Made by a program: the position numbers and the translations under genes. Positions 53,902 through 64,000 of a stretch of DNA of 64,000 bases are shown here, one piece after another. The notes under the pieces were generated by a model. The model saw only the letters and a list, made by a program, of their open reading frames with translations. It ran no database searches and had not been told where the DNA came from. Position 1 is the first letter of the stretch. Each line of letters opens with the position of its first letter. Source of the stretch: Hyphomicrobiales bacterium (GTDB taxonomy: Bacteria; Pseudomonadota; Alphaproteobacteria; Rhizobiales; Rhizobiaceae); assembly GCA_900472785.1 (NCBI GenBank), contig UCJH01000053.1:1-64000 (forward strand), in the 5' to 3' direction.

Positions 53902-54804
53902 CTATTCGGCAGCCCCGGCTTCAGCATCAGCTTCCGGCCGGCGGCGGCCAAAGATCATGTCGCGCGCTGCGAGCACGGCACCGCCGGTAACGAACAGGCA
54001 GGCAAGCGCGATCCGGAAGGATGGCTCGGCGAAACCGAACAGGATCAGCACCAGCGTCGACAGGACGGGTGCGGCATAGCTGGCGACGCCGAGAATCTGG
54101 ATGTCGCCATTCTTGACCCCGTAATCCCAGGCGTAGAAGGCAGCCCCGACCGGCAGCAGGCCAAGGCCGGCAACGGCAATCCATTCGGTTGAGGATTGCG
54201 GCCAGACCGTCGTCTCAAGCCCGAGATGACACAGGAAGGACAGGGCTGCCGTCGCCATGCAGAAGCCGGTGACGACATCGGTCGAGACCGCCTCGAAGCG
54301 CCGCGTCAGGAGCGAATAGCCGGACCAGGTGAAGGCGCAGGCCAGTGCAGCGCCATAACCGAGCGCATAGGCATTGTCGAACGCGACACCGTTGCGCGCG
54401 ACGATCATCACCGTGCCAAGCAGGCCGCATATGGCGCCAGCCACATGATACCAGCGTAGCCTTTCGCCCGGCAGCAGCGCCGACCCGACGACGATCAACA
54501 GCGGCCAGAGATAGGCGATCAGCCCGGCCTCGACGGCAGGCGCGTTGCGCAGAGCCGTGAAATACAGGAAGTGGTAGCCGAACAGGCCGGCAATGCCGAC
54601 GATCCAGACCTTGGCCGGCTGCTTCAGGAGCGCCAGCCGCTGCGGCCGCAGGGCGAGAACGATCAATCCCGGCAGGCTGCCGATGGAAAAGCAGATGGCC
54701 GACAGCTGGAACGGCGGCATCTTGCCGGAGGCGGCCGTAAACAGTGCGAGCAGCGACCACATGAGAATCGCCGAAAAGCCGATCAGCGTTGCCTTAAGTT
54801 TCAT
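53902..54804 (-). CDS. EamA-family (DMT) transporter
   Basis: 300 residues with ten membrane spans in two EamA repeats (for example SAILMWSLLALFTAASG, AYLWPLLIVVGSALLPGERLRWYHVAGAICGLLGTVMIV; second repeat with FYAWDYGVKNGDIQILGVASYAAPVLSTL). It is of the YddG/RhaT-like drug/metabolite transporter group and probably exports amino acids or aromatic compounds. ATG 54804 removes a short extension. Confidence 0.87.
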   Translation of the reverse strand: MKLKATLIGFSAILMWSLLALFTAASGKMPPFQLSAICFSIGSLPGLIVLALRPQRLALLKQPAKVWIVGIAGLFGYHFLYFTALRNAPAVEAGLIAYLWPLLIVVGSALLPGERLRWYHVAGAICGLLGTVMIVARNGVAFDNAYALGYGAALACAFTWSGYSLLTRRFEAVSTDVVTGFCMATAALSFLCHLGLETTVWPQSSTEWIAVAGLGLLPVGAAFYAWDYGVKNGDIQILGVASYAAPVLSTLVLILFGFAEPSFRIALACLFVTGGAVLAARDMIFGRRRPEADAEAGAAE

Positions 54805-54846
54805 TGTGCCCCCGGTCACGCCGGATAGCGGCGTGGTTTCGACTGG

Positions 54847-55623
54847 TCAGCCGCCGAAACGGGTGGCTGAAACCGTGACCGGACCGAGCTTGGTCGGAAT
54901 CCGGACATAGACCGGAGCATATACATTCACGGCCTCCGCCTTGGCAAACCAGATTTCCATCGATTCGAGCCGGCGCAGATATTCGACATCGTCGCGTCCC
55001 TTGCGGAAGCCGGACTTCGGCTGGAAGCGCACGCCGCACACGATGACATCGCCGTCAAAGCCCTGCGTCTTGAAAGAGCGCGTGCCCTCTGCCGAGAGCT
55101 TGAGGTCGACGCGCGATTCGCCGTCGAAGATCGGCAGGGTCTTGGGGCAGACCTTTGCATCCGCCGGAAAGATCAGCCCGGACAACGGGTCTAGCACATT
55201 GCGCATGTCGCCCGGCTTAACCGGGACCCAGTTCTTCGGGATGAGCCGCTTCGGCGTCATCGTCGCCGACGTGACATTGCCGTTGCGGAACTGGACGTCG
55301 ATGGCCCTGCCCTTCTTGCCGGTCTTGTAGGATACGGAATATTCGGAAGCGCGCAGCTTATCGCGCTGGACGACGCCTGATACGCGGGTGCGGCCCGATG
55401 TGCTGCTGATGACATCGGCAAGCCCGGCCGAACTCAATGTGCCGGAGATCGTATAGCGATCATCCGTCAATTGCGTGTGGAAAGACGCGCGCGCGATCGG
55501 AAATCCGGAAAGGGAAATGCTGTAGTCGGTCTCGTGCTCGACATCGGCCGCCTGTGCCGTGCCTGTGGAAAAAAACCCGGCGGCCAGCAACATCAACGCA
55601 ACAGACCTGTTTCGCACGTTCAT
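54847..55623 (-). CDS. DUF3108-domain protein, exported
   Basis: 258 residues with a cleavable signal peptide (SVALMLLAAGFFSTGTAQA-A) and a periplasmic beta-rich DUF3108 domain (SISLSGFPIARASFHTQL, VSYKTGKKGRAIDVQF, RLESMEIWFAKAEAV). Function unknown; it is often next to rpmB in rhizobia, as here. Confidence 0.87.
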   Translation of the reverse strand: MNVRNRSVALMLLAAGFFSTGTAQAADVEHETDYSISLSGFPIARASFHTQLTDDRYTISGTLSSAGLADVISSTSGRTRVSGVVQRDKLRASEYSVSYKTGKKGRAIDVQFRNGNVTSATMTPKRLIPKNWVPVKPGDMRNVLDPLSGLIFPADAKVCPKTLPIFDGESRVDLKLSAEGTRSFKTQGFDGDVIVCGVRFQPKSGFRKGRDDVEYLRRLESMEIWFAKAEAVNVYAPVYVRIPTKLGPVTVSATRFGG

Positions 55624-55838
55624 TCCCGATTCCCATCGCGTTCAGCAGAAGCCGCCCTGAATAGAGCGGGTTTACGGCGATTCTGCGCCCGAAGCCCGTG
55701 GAAGGTTTACCCCATGGCATTCCAAAGTGGAATTGGATAGATCAAAACCACGTTCGGTAAAAAGTGCTGTTTTTACGCACTTATTCCGCCAGAAACCGGC
55801 ATTTTCGGCAAGAGTTTTCCGCCGCAGCGAAGGTTTGG

Positions 55839-55867
55839 CTTGACGCGCCGTCCGTCTCTGACTATAG
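55839..55867 (+). promoter_or_regulatory. Sigma-70 promoter of rpmB
   Basis: CTTGAC (55839-55844) and CTATAG (55862-55867) are 17 bp apart, the rhizobial RpoD consensus. The predicted start is near 55874, giving an 87-nt leader before rpmB. Confidence 0.8.
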
Positions 55868-55960
55868 AACCGCAACTTTCCAATCATGGCCAACGGAATG
55901 CGGCCTGGGCTCTCGGCCCGCCAACGCATTGACCGAAGGCGAAAAGAAAATAGGTGCATC

Positions 55961-56257
55961 ATGTCCCGTAGTTGCGAATTGACCGGCAAGGGCGTCCAGT
56001 CGGGCAACAATGTCAGCCACGCGAACAACAAGACCAAGCGCAAGTTCCTGCCGAACCTGTGCCAGGTCACGCTGATTTCCGACGCGCTCGGCCAGCGTTA
56101 CCGTCTGCGCGTTTCGGCTGCAGCCCTGCGCTCGGTCGAACATCGCGGCGGCCTCGACGCGTTTCTCGTCAAGGCTGACGAAGCCGAGCTTTCGCAGCGC
56201 GCACGCCTGCTGCGCCGCCAGATCGTCAAGAAGACGGCTGAAGCGGTCGCTGCCTGA
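55961..56257 (+). CDS. rpmB: Ribosomal protein bL28
   Basis: 98 residues: [33 protein letters not shown] is the N-terminal half of bL28 and [23 protein letters not shown] the alphaproteobacterial C-terminal extension. It is a large-subunit protein near the tRNA exit site. A consensus promoter precedes and a strong terminator follows. Confidence 0.97.
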   Translation: MSRSCELTGKGVQSGNNVSHANNKTKRKFLPNLCQVTLISDALGQRYRLRVSAAALRSVEHRGGLDAFLVKADEAELSQRARLLRRQIVKKTAEAVAA

Positions 56258-56285
56258 TCAGCACGCTGCGGACAACGATTTGAAG

Positions 56286-56315
56286 GGCTCGCCTGGGCAA
56301 CCGGCGAGCCTTTTT
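56286..56315 (+). terminator. Rho-independent terminator after rpmB
   Basis: An 8-bp stem GGCTCGCC/GGCGAGCC with a 9-nt loop, followed by five T. Confidence 0.9.
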
Positions 56316-56382
56316 CTCGTATATTTTCGCTGAAAACCGTTCGCAGGATGGCAGGCATCTGCCTTGCGTGATCGCGGACAGA

Positions 56383-56414
56383 TATCCCTCCAACTGGTGG
56401 CATCACCCAGGATA
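56383..56414 (+). promoter_or_regulatory. SD-masking leader hairpin of the queuosine-precursor transporter gene
   Basis: TATCC (56383-56387) pairs with GGATA (56410-56414), and GGTG (56396-56399) with CACC (56404-56407) inside. The outer 3' strand contains the AGGA ribosome site; six A and the ATG follow at 56420. Queuosine transporters are often controlled by preQ1 riboswitches with an A-rich tail near the start codon, but I cannot match this hairpin to a known class. Confidence 0.35.
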
Positions 56415-56419
56415 AAAAA

Positions 56420-57058
56420 ATGCTGACGAACCGCACGTTCTTTCTCTATGTCGCGATGATGACCCTCGTGGTCGTCGCCTCCAATTTCCTCGTCCAGTAT
56501 CCCCTGCCCGGCAGCATTGCCGGCATGCAACTGGGCGACCTCCTGACCTGGGGTGCCTTCAGCTACCCGATCGCCTTTCTCGTCACTGATCTCACGAACC
56601 GCCAGTTCGGCCCGCAAATTGCCCGCAAGGTGGTGATCGTCGGCTTTGCGGTGGCGCTTGTCCTGTCGATCTACGTCGCCACGCCGCGCATCGCGATCGC
56701 ATCCGGCTCTGCCTTCCTGCTGGGCCAGCTCCTCGATATCTCGGTGTTCAACAAGCTGCGGACGCAGACATGGTGGCGCGCCCCGCTGGTCGGATCGCTG
56801 ATCGGATCGCTGCTCGACACAACGATCTTCTTCTCGTTTGCCTTCGCCGCCTTCTTCGTGTTCTTCGGACCGAATGACGGATTTGCTCTGGAGAACGCGC
56901 CCCTGCTCGGCCTCTTCAGCACCGAGGCCCCGCGTTGGATCTCCTGGGCGCTGGGCGACCTGATCGTCAAGATCACCGTCGGATTTGCGCTCCTGCTGCC
57001 CTACGGCGCGCTCATGAGCGTCGTCAAACCGATGCCCGGCGTCAAGGCGCCGGCTTGA
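56420..57058 (+). CDS. yhhQ: Queuosine precursor transporter (YhhQ family)
   Basis: 212 residues with six to seven membrane spans (for example FFLYVAMMTLVVVASNFLV, GSLIGSLLDTTIFFSFAFAAFFVFF). The family segment FLVTDLTNRQFGPQIAR and the DTTIFF span are YhhQ/VUT features. It imports preQ0/preQ1 for tRNA queuosine modification. A hairpin covering its ribosome site suggests leader control. Confidence 0.87.
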   Translation: MLTNRTFFLYVAMMTLVVVASNFLVQYPLPGSIAGMQLGDLLTWGAFSYPIAFLVTDLTNRQFGPQIARKVVIVGFAVALVLSIYVATPRIAIASGSAFLLGQLLDISVFNKLRTQTWWRAPLVGSLIGSLLDTTIFFSFAFAAFFVFFGPNDGFALENAPLLGLFSTEAPRWISWALGDLIVKITVGFALLLPYGALMSVVKPMPGVKAPA

Positions 57059-57147
57059 GGCCGGTTTTGCAGAAATGAAAGGGCGGCATTCCCGTACAGG
57101 GCATGCCGCCACTCAGATAAAAAATATGGTCTGTCGCAAATACCCGG

Positions 57148-58119
57148 TCACGATCCACCGACTTTTGCGGCAGATGGAAGCCATTCCTTGATCTGATTTT
57201 CAGTAAGGTTGGCACCACACAACATGGTCGCTACGCGGCGACCTTTCAGCGCGGAAGCCTGTGCGAGGATAGCCGCCAGCCCCGCAGCCCCGGCCGGCTC
57301 GACAAGGCGATTCCAGGTTTCATGGGCAAACCGCATCGCATCCAGAAGCTGGTCATCATCCACGAGAACGATATCATCGATCGTGTCTTGAAGCCATTCG
57401 ACGGCCGACGGGACAGGAATCCGCACGGCAATTCCATCGGCGATCGTGCGTGCCTCCGGGGTCGAGATCACCGCGCCCGCATTGTGGGACAGGGCCATGC
57501 AAGGCGCACCCTTCGCGGCGACAGCGACGACCCTGGTTCGCGGCGATTTCGATTTGAACCAGCATCCTATCCCGGCCGCCAGAGCACCATTGCCAAGTGG
57601 GACGAAAATGGCGTCGATATCTTCGACCTCTTCAGTGAGTTCAGCGGCAATCGTTCCCGCTCCTTCTGCAATGGCCGCGCTCGCACCGTCCTCGACAAAC
57701 TGTAAGTTCCGCTCGATGGCGTAAATTTTGGCCGCTTCCTTCGCAGCGTCAAAATCTTCCCCGGCGAGAAAAACCTCTGCCCCAAACCTGCGCATGGCTT
57801 CGATCTTAAGGGGATTGGCGTTCAAACTGGCAAAAACGATCAGGGATCGCCCCTGCCGAGCGCCGTAATAGGCAAGCCCCTGACCGAAGTTCCCCGCTGA
57901 TGCCGTGACCAGAGGTGTCGCGTCGCTGGCGAGGCGGGCTAGAAAATAGCCCGTGCCGCGCCCTTTGAAGCTACGGATCGGATTGTCCGTTTCGTCCTTG
58001 GCGACAAGCGACAGTGCCAGCCTTTCGGAACGCAGCAGGTTTGTGTTCAGAAAGATCGGATCGATGGTCTTGCGAGCGTCGTCGATCTTAACGGTTGAAA
58101 GAGGTGATTGTTTTGTCAT
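57148..58119 (-). CDS. Threonine/serine dehydratase-like PLP enzyme
   Basis: 323 residues of fold type II. The PLP lysine is in NPIRSFKGRGTG (Lys52), SAGNFGQGLAYYG is the phosphate loop, and FVPLGNGALAAGI the glycine-rich loop. It belongs to the threonine dehydratase/amino acid ammonia-lyase group; no ACT domain is present, so it would be a catabolic form. The Lrp-type regulator starts divergently 89 bp away. Confidence 0.85.
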   Translation of the reverse strand: MTKQSPLSTVKIDDARKTIDPIFLNTNLLRSERLALSLVAKDETDNPIRSFKGRGTGYFLARLASDATPLVTASAGNFGQGLAYYGARQGRSLIVFASLNANPLKIEAMRRFGAEVFLAGEDFDAAKEAAKIYAIERNLQFVEDGASAAIAEGAGTIAAELTEEVEDIDAIFVPLGNGALAAGIGCWFKSKSPRTRVVAVAAKGAPCMALSHNAGAVISTPEARTIADGIAVRIPVPSAVEWLQDTIDDIVLVDDDQLLDAMRFAHETWNRLVEPAGAAGLAAILAQASALKGRRVATMLCGANLTENQIKEWLPSAAKVGGS

Positions 58120-58208
58120 GGCGGAATGATATGAATTTTCAACGCGAAAAAACCGCGCCAATTAAAAATTTATAGCGGATTTTCCGCCAAAAATATTGGA
58201 TAATCGCG

Positions 58209-58670
58209 GTGGATGATATTGATCGAACCATTCTCTCGATGCTGCAGGAAAATGCCGACATTCCCGGCAAGGTGATTGCTGACGCCGTCGATCTCTCGAC
58301 CTCTGCCGTCGAGCGGCGGATCGGCAAACTTAAACAGGATGGGATCATCGAGAAGATCGTGGCGGTGGTCAGCCCTAAAGCTGTCGACCGCACCTTGTCG
58401 ATTCTGGTTGAGCTTGAAATCCAGAACGAACATCGACACACGCTGGAGCAATTTCAACGTTGGTTGGACCGTGCGCCTGAAGTCCAGTCATGCTGGTATG
58501 TCACCGGCGATATGGACTATGTTTTGCTCGTGGTGGTCCGCAACCTTGAAGAATACAATCTCTTCATTGAGCGGCTCATGACTGATCAACAGGCGCTTGT
58601 GCGGAAATACAAGAGCCTGATCGCGCTCAAAACGATTAAGCGCGGCCTGGGACTATCCGTCCATTCGTGA
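58209..58670 (+). CDS. Lrp/AsnC-family transcriptional regulator
   Basis: 153 residues: an AsnC-type HTH (VDDIDRTILSMLQENADIPGKVIADAVDLSTSAVERRI) and a C-terminal RAM domain (VQSCWYVTGDMDYVLLVVV). The GTG start is at 58209. It is divergent from the dehydratase gene and is the likely regulator of it, as usual for catabolic dehydratases with local Lrp regulators. Confidence 0.9.
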   Translation: MDDIDRTILSMLQENADIPGKVIADAVDLSTSAVERRIGKLKQDGIIEKIVAVVSPKAVDRTLSILVELEIQNEHRHTLEQFQRWLDRAPEVQSCWYVTGDMDYVLLVVVRNLEEYNLFIERLMTDQQALVRKYKSLIALKTIKRGLGLSVHS

Positions 58671-58799
58671 CGGATTTTACCGGCATCGCAGACGAAGCGC
58701 TCTTGTTTGGGCGCGATCCCCGCGTTCTGAAGAGCACCAACAGTCGCGGGCGACAACGAGCAGAAACTCGGACCTCAATCGTTTCCGATCCAGACAGGA

Positions 58800-60032
<1,233 letters not shown>

Positions 60033-60063
60033 TGCATTTCTCCTGGCTGCAAGCAGCGCCTCA

Positions 60064-61065
60064 TCACTGAACCAACCGGAACTCCAGCATCAGATTGCGC
60101 TCAAGAATCGAATGGTTGTCGTCCGAAACCACGATGATGCGGATATCGCCGCCTGGGAGCGCGACCACATCCATGCCTTCCATGTTGTCGATCTGGTAGC
60201 CCATGTCCGCCGACAGGAGCACCGGTCCATCGACGACGGCACCGGCCCTGATCGTATCGCCTGGAATACGCCTGATCTGCATGCCGATACCTTCGGCAAA
60301 GCTGAAGCGGCGTTCGAGCAGCAACAAATCGCCATTGGGCAGGAAGGCGCCGTCCGTAATCGCGAAGGGATCCTTTTGCACGACACTGAATATGCCCTTG
60401 CGGGGACCATCCAGCACGGCAGCATAAAGATGGTCGGCCTTGTCGAAACTGAGTTCGGAGACGACGACGGTGGCCCCGCCGAGCGGACTGCCGGCTGGCG
60501 AAATGGCAATCGTCTCCAGTCCCCGGTTGTCGCGCAGATCGTGCTGCTGAAGCAGGATAGGCAGGCTGGCGATCGGCGTGGATTGCGCAAAGCCCGGATC
60601 GGGATAGACATCGACGCGGTGGAATTGCTCGTAGCTTACCAGCGCCTGACCATCGCGAAGGGCAAGCCCCTCCGAATCCATATATTGCTTGTTGCGCTCC
60701 GAGCGCCCCTTGCTGTCCATCATCGACGTGACCATGACGTCAGCAACGCTGGACAGGCGCCCTTCGGCATCGCGCGTCACAGCCCCTTCCAGCCAATGTC
60801 CGGTATCAAGCACGGCGAGGAAGGATTTCGTATCCGCCCGGAAGCGGATCGATGAAATAGCGCCGAGCAGCGCATTGGAAGACGAGAATTCGATGCCGCC
60901 GATGAATTCCAGCGCGCCGAAGCGCTTCTGGTCGGAGCCGATCTTGAAGCTGCCGATCTGCCGGCTGCTGATCGGCACCGGCTCGCTCTCGGGCGGCGAA
61001 GCGGCGAGAGCCGGCATAGTCATCCACGCACAAAACGCAGCGGCAAGAACGGAATGGATTCTCAA
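60064..61065 (-). CDS. Esterase-like activity of phytase family protein, exported
   Basis: 333 residues. A signal peptide (SVLAAAFCAWMTMPALA) precedes a periplasmic beta-propeller domain of the phytase-like/esterase-like group, with MDSEGLALRDGQALVSYE, DNRGLETIAISP and YQIDNMEGMDVVALPGGDIRIIVVSDDN. The family is widespread in rhizobia; its natural substrate is unknown. It ends 32 bp from the start of pepT on the same strand. Confidence 0.85.
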   Translation of the reverse strand: MRIHSVLAAAFCAWMTMPALAASPPESEPVPISSRQIGSFKIGSDQKRFGALEFIGGIEFSSSNALLGAISSIRFRADTKSFLAVLDTGHWLEGAVTRDAEGRLSSVADVMVTSMMDSKGRSERNKQYMDSEGLALRDGQALVSYEQFHRVDVYPDPGFAQSTPIASLPILLQQHDLRDNRGLETIAISPAGSPLGGATVVVSELSFDKADHLYAAVLDGPRKGIFSVVQKDPFAITDGAFLPNGDLLLLERRFSFAEGIGMQIRRIPGDTIRAGAVVDGPVLLSADMGYQIDNMEGMDVVALPGGDIRIIVVSDDNHSILERNLMLEFRLVQ

Positions 61066-61186
61066 AATGGCGTCTTTCTATGACGTGGCCAAGGCCAGTA
61101 TCTTCGGTGCCCGGTCAGTCGACAAGGACGCACGGTCGCCGGTGAGGTAAGACGCTCCGTGACGCATCTCTTTCCGGCACCGTCGG

Positions 61187-63085
61187 TCAGGCGCGACGAC
61201 GCGCCTGCGGCTTGCGGCGGCGGCTTTCATCCTCGAAGAGCGAGGCCAGCTGTTCGGTCATTGCACCGGCCAGTTCGTCGGCATCGACGATCGTCACGGC
61301 CTTGCGATAGTAACGCGTGACGTCGTGGCCGATACCGATCGCCAGCAGTTCCACCGGCGAGCGTGTCTCGATTTGCTCGATAACCGCGCGCAGGTGCCGT
61401 TCCAGATAGTTGCCCGGATTGACCGACAGCGTCGAATCATCGACCGGCGCGCCATCCGAGATCATCATCAGGATGCGGCGTTGCTCGGGCCGCGCCAGAA
61501 GCCGGTTATGCGCCCAGATCAGCGCCTCGCCGTCGATGTTTTCCTTGAGCAGGCCCTCGCGCATCATAAGGCCGAGATTGCGCCGGGCGCGCCGCCAGGG
61601 CGCATCGGCCGACTTGTAGATGATGTGGCGCAGGTCGTTCAGCCGGCCCGGCGTCTGCGGTTTGCCACTGGCCAGCCATTGCTCGCGCGCCTGCCCGCCT
61701 TTCCAGGCCTTGGTGGTGAAGCCAAGGATCTCGACCTTGACGCCGCAACGCTCCAGCGTGCGTGCGAGGATATCGGCGCAGGTGGCGGCAACGGTGATCG
61801 GTCGGCCACGCATCGAGCCGGAATTGTCGATCAGCAGCGTCACCACCGTATCGCGGAAATTCGTGTCCTTCTCCCGCTTGAAGGAAAGCGGCTGCATGGG
61901 GTCGATGATCATGCGCGTCAGCCGCGCCGAATCGAGATACCCCTCTTCCAGATCGAATTCCCAGGAGCGGTTCTGCTGTGCCATCAGGCGGCGCTGCATC
62001 CGGTTGGCAAGCCGGCCGACTGCCCCTTGGAGATGCGCCAGCTGCTTGTCGAGGAAAGCACGCAGCCGGTCGAGTTCGGCCTCGTCGCAGAGTTCCTCCG
62101 AGGTGACGATCTCGTCGAAGGCTTCGGTGAAGACCGAATAATCGACCTTCTCGTTGAAATCGGAAAACGGGCTGGTCGGACGCTTGGCCTCGCCAGGCGT
62201 CTCGCTGTCGTCGTCGCCTTCGTCCTGCAGGTCGTCGTCGGAAATCTCCGCGCCGTCCATCTCGCCTTCGTCCATCTGTTCGTCGGCGGATTCATTTTCA
62301 TCGGCAGGGGCAGCATCGGAGCCCGCATCCTCGTCGGAGCTGTTTTCGTTCTCTTCCTGGCTGCGCGGTTGGTCTTCGTCGGTCTGCGTTTCCTGGTCGT
62401 CCGGCTCGACATCGTCGTCGCCATATTTCTCGGCCACATCCATGGACGAGAGCATGTTGCGCACGACCCTGGCGAAAGCCTGCTGGTCGTTGATCGTCGC
62501 CGACAGATTGCTCATGTCGCCGGCCGCCTTGTCTTCAATGAAGTCGCGCCAAAGATCCAGCACCCTGCCGGCAGACGCGGGTGGCTTCTGGCCCGTCAGC
62601 TTTTCCCGAACAATCAGCGCGACGGCTTCCTCAAGGGGCGCATCGGCCTGCCGGTCGATGGCACTGAAATTGGCGCGGGCATACTTGTCGTCAAGCATGG
62701 TCGTCAGGTTATCGGCGACACCGTTCATCCGGATCGAGCCGATCGCCTCGACACGCGCCTGCTCGACGGCGTCGAAGATGGCACGGGCATCGGCGCCCTG
62801 CGGCGACATGGTCGCGTGGACCCGCATGTCATGGCACGCCTTGCGCAAAGCCATGGAATCGCCAAGCCCGCGGGTGATCGAAAGCTCCTGCCGGGTCGGC
62901 CGCTTGGAGATTTCCGGCAACCGCACGCGTTCGCCGGCAAGGCCGGGCCGCTCGTTCGCGAAAACGACCTCGACCTCCGGATCGCCGGCGATCGAACGGA
63001 TGCAACCGGTCAGCGCGCGGCGGAACGGCTCCACGTCCACGGTCCCACCGGGTCTCGGTCTGGAATTGTCGCCGCGGCCAGCCAT
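61187..63085 (-). CDS. cobT: Cobaltochelatase subunit CobT
   Basis: 632 residues. The middle is very acidic (about 215-320, rich in Asp/Glu/Ser). The C-terminus is a von Willebrand A-like domain with the metal site [13 protein letters not shown] (MIDAS DxSxS). With CobN and CobS it inserts cobalt into hydrogenobyrinic acid a,c-diamide in aerobic cobalamin synthesis. It follows cobS by 3 bp. Confidence 0.95.
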   Translation of the reverse strand: MAGRGDNSRPRPGGTVDVEPFRRALTGCIRSIAGDPEVEVVFANERPGLAGERVRLPEISKRPTRQELSITRGLGDSMALRKACHDMRVHATMSPQGADARAIFDAVEQARVEAIGSIRMNGVADNLTTMLDDKYARANFSAIDRQADAPLEEAVALIVREKLTGQKPPASAGRVLDLWRDFIEDKAAGDMSNLSATINDQQAFARVVRNMLSSMDVAEKYGDDDVEPDDQETQTDEDQPRSQEENENSSDEDAGSDAAPADENESADEQMDEGEMDGAEISDDDLQDEGDDDSETPGEAKRPTSPFSDFNEKVDYSVFTEAFDEIVTSEELCDEAELDRLRAFLDKQLAHLQGAVGRLANRMQRRLMAQQNRSWEFDLEEGYLDSARLTRMIIDPMQPLSFKREKDTNFRDTVVTLLIDNSGSMRGRPITVAATCADILARTLERCGVKVEILGFTTKAWKGGQAREQWLASGKPQTPGRLNDLRHIIYKSADAPWRRARRNLGLMMREGLLKENIDGEALIWAHNRLLARPEQRRILMMISDGAPVDDSTLSVNPGNYLERHLRAVIEQIETRSPVELLAIGIGHDVTRYYRKAVTIVDADELAGAMTEQLASLFEDESRRRKPQARRRA

Positions 63086-63088
63086 GAC

Positions 63089-64000
63089 TTACGCCGTCGC
63101 CTCGAGCACGATGTTGGCCGCGCTTTCCTTGAGTTCGACGCCGAAGGCGCGCTGATAATGCTCGGCCACCAGCGTGCGCTCCAGTTCGTCGCACTTGTTG
63201 AGGAAGGTGACGCGGAAGGCGAAGGCGATATCGCCGAAGATATGCGCGTTTTCCGCCCAGGTGATAACCGTGCGCGGGCTCATGACGGTCGACAGATCGC
63301 CATTGATGAAGGCGGCACGGGTCAGATCCGCGACCCGCACCATCTTGGAAACGGTCTCGCGACCCTTGTCCTTGGTGAAGCCCTTGACCTTGGCGGCGAC
63401 GATATCGACCTCGTTGTCATGCGGCAGGTAGTTCAGCGTTGTCACGATCGACCAGCGGTCCATCTGCGCCTGGTTGATCTGCTGCGTGCCGTGATAGAGG
63501 CCGGTCGTATCGCCAAGACCGACCGTGTTGGCGGTCGCAAACAGACGGAAGGCCGGATGCGGACGGATGACGCGGCTCTGGTCGAGCAGCGTCAGGCGGC
63601 CGGAGGATTCCAGAACGCGCTGGATGACGAACATCACGTCCGGGCGGCCGGCGTCGTATTCGTCGAAGACGAGCGCGACGTTGTGCTGATAGGCCCAGGG
63701 CAGGATGCCGTCCTTGAATTCGGTGACCTGCATGCCGTCCTTGACGACGATCGCATCCTTGCCGACGAGATCGATACGGCTGACATGGCTATCGAGATTG
63801 ACGCGCACGCACGGCCAGTTCAGCCGGGCGGCAACCTGCTCGATATGGGTCGATTTGCCCGTGCCGTGATAACCGGAGACCATGACGCGGCGATTGTGGG
63901 CGAAGCCGGCGAGAATGGCGAGCGTGGTCTCGCGATCGAACAGGTAGTCCGGGTCGAAATCCGGAACATAGGCGTCCCCCTTGGAATAGGCGGGCACGCG
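63089..64000 (-). CDS. cobS: Cobaltochelatase subunit CobS (5' end outside window)
   Basis: At least 303 residues visible; the frame stays open to the window edge, so the first roughly 25 residues lie outside. It is an AAA+ ATPase with Walker [10 protein letters not shown], Walker [13 protein letters not shown], and sensor region [18 protein letters not shown]. It forms the ATPase ring with CobT that powers CobN. The GTG near 63997 is internal. Confidence 0.95.
   Translation of the reverse strand, partial: RVPAYSKGDAYVPDFDPDYLFDRETTLAILAGFAHNRRVMVSGYHGTGKSTHIEQVAARLNWPCVRVNLDSHVSRIDLVGKDAIVVKDGMQVTEFKDGILPWAYQHNVALVFDEYDAGRPDVMFVIQRVLESSGRLTLLDQSRVIRPHPAFRLFATANTVGLGDTTGLYHGTQQINQAQMDRWSIVTTLNYLPHDNEVDIVAAKVKGFTKDKGRETVSKMVRVADLTRAAFINGDLSTVMSPRTVITWAENAHIFGDIAFAFRVTFLNKCDELERTLVAEHYQRAFGVELKESAANIVLEATA

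Overview
The window is a chromosomal stretch of an alphaproteobacterium, most likely of the order Rhizobiales and probably the family Rhizobiaceae. The signs are high-GC coding DNA, an FtsE/FtsX pair beside a perfect CtrA box, aerobic cobaltochelatase genes cobT/cobS, TIGR02302 and DUF1127 proteins, sigma-70 promoters of the CTTGAC-N17-CTATAT type, and an sRNA whose loops carry CCTCCTCCC (alpha-r14-like). Gene identities come from reading translated motifs; no database search was run.

1-9.9 kb is an accessory-looking block. It holds the end of a GT28-type glycosyltransferase, two divergent Rossmann-fold (methyltransferase-like) proteins, and a 909-residue ABC exporter whose nucleotide-binding domain has lost every catalytic motif and carries a large insertion. 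A stand-alone cyclic-nucleotide-binding protein, a calcineurin-type phosphoesterase, an MBL-fold hydrolase, a polysaccharide deacetylase and a GT4 glycosyltransferase follow. I regard this block as the best candidate for an undescribed system, a nucleotide-signalled envelope polysaccharide function built around a pseudo-ATPase. That role is inference.

9.9-18 kb carries polyamine/beta-alanine nitrogen metabolism: a glutamine-synthetase-like ligase, two class III aminotransferases and an XRE-cupin regulator. It also has recX, a DUF1127 gene and a four-hairpin anti-Shine-Dalgarno sRNA. 18-24 kb holds small hypothetical genes, an FAD oxidoreductase, a HexR/RpiR regulator, a siderophore-interacting protein and tRNA-Leu(CAA).

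24-34 kb holds a YqaA-type membrane protein, dsbB, an HNH nuclease, an AlkA-type glycosylase, gluQ, a BrkB-type protein, an SDR, a HIG1-type protein, a PduO-type cobalamin adenosyltransferase, a rhomboid protease, etfBA and 3-hydroxybutyryl-CoA dehydrogenase. 34-43 kb contains two copies of a palindromic intergenic repeat, a TlpA-like thioredoxin, argH-lptM-lysA, a TIGR02302 protein, an unexplained 0.8-kb noncoding stretch, cpdR and hpt.

43-64 kb holds ftsEX with a CtrA site, a YdcF protein, a plsC-type acyltransferase, a ChaC-type cyclotransferase, a DUF2125 protein, tyrC-hisC, a higBA toxin-antitoxin pair with its own promoter/operator, gloB, a DUF3108 protein, rpmB with a consensus promoter, a queuosine-precursor transporter with an SD-masking hairpin, a threonine-dehydratase/Lrp divergent pair, pepT, a phytase-like esterase, and cobT-cobS (cobS runs off the end).
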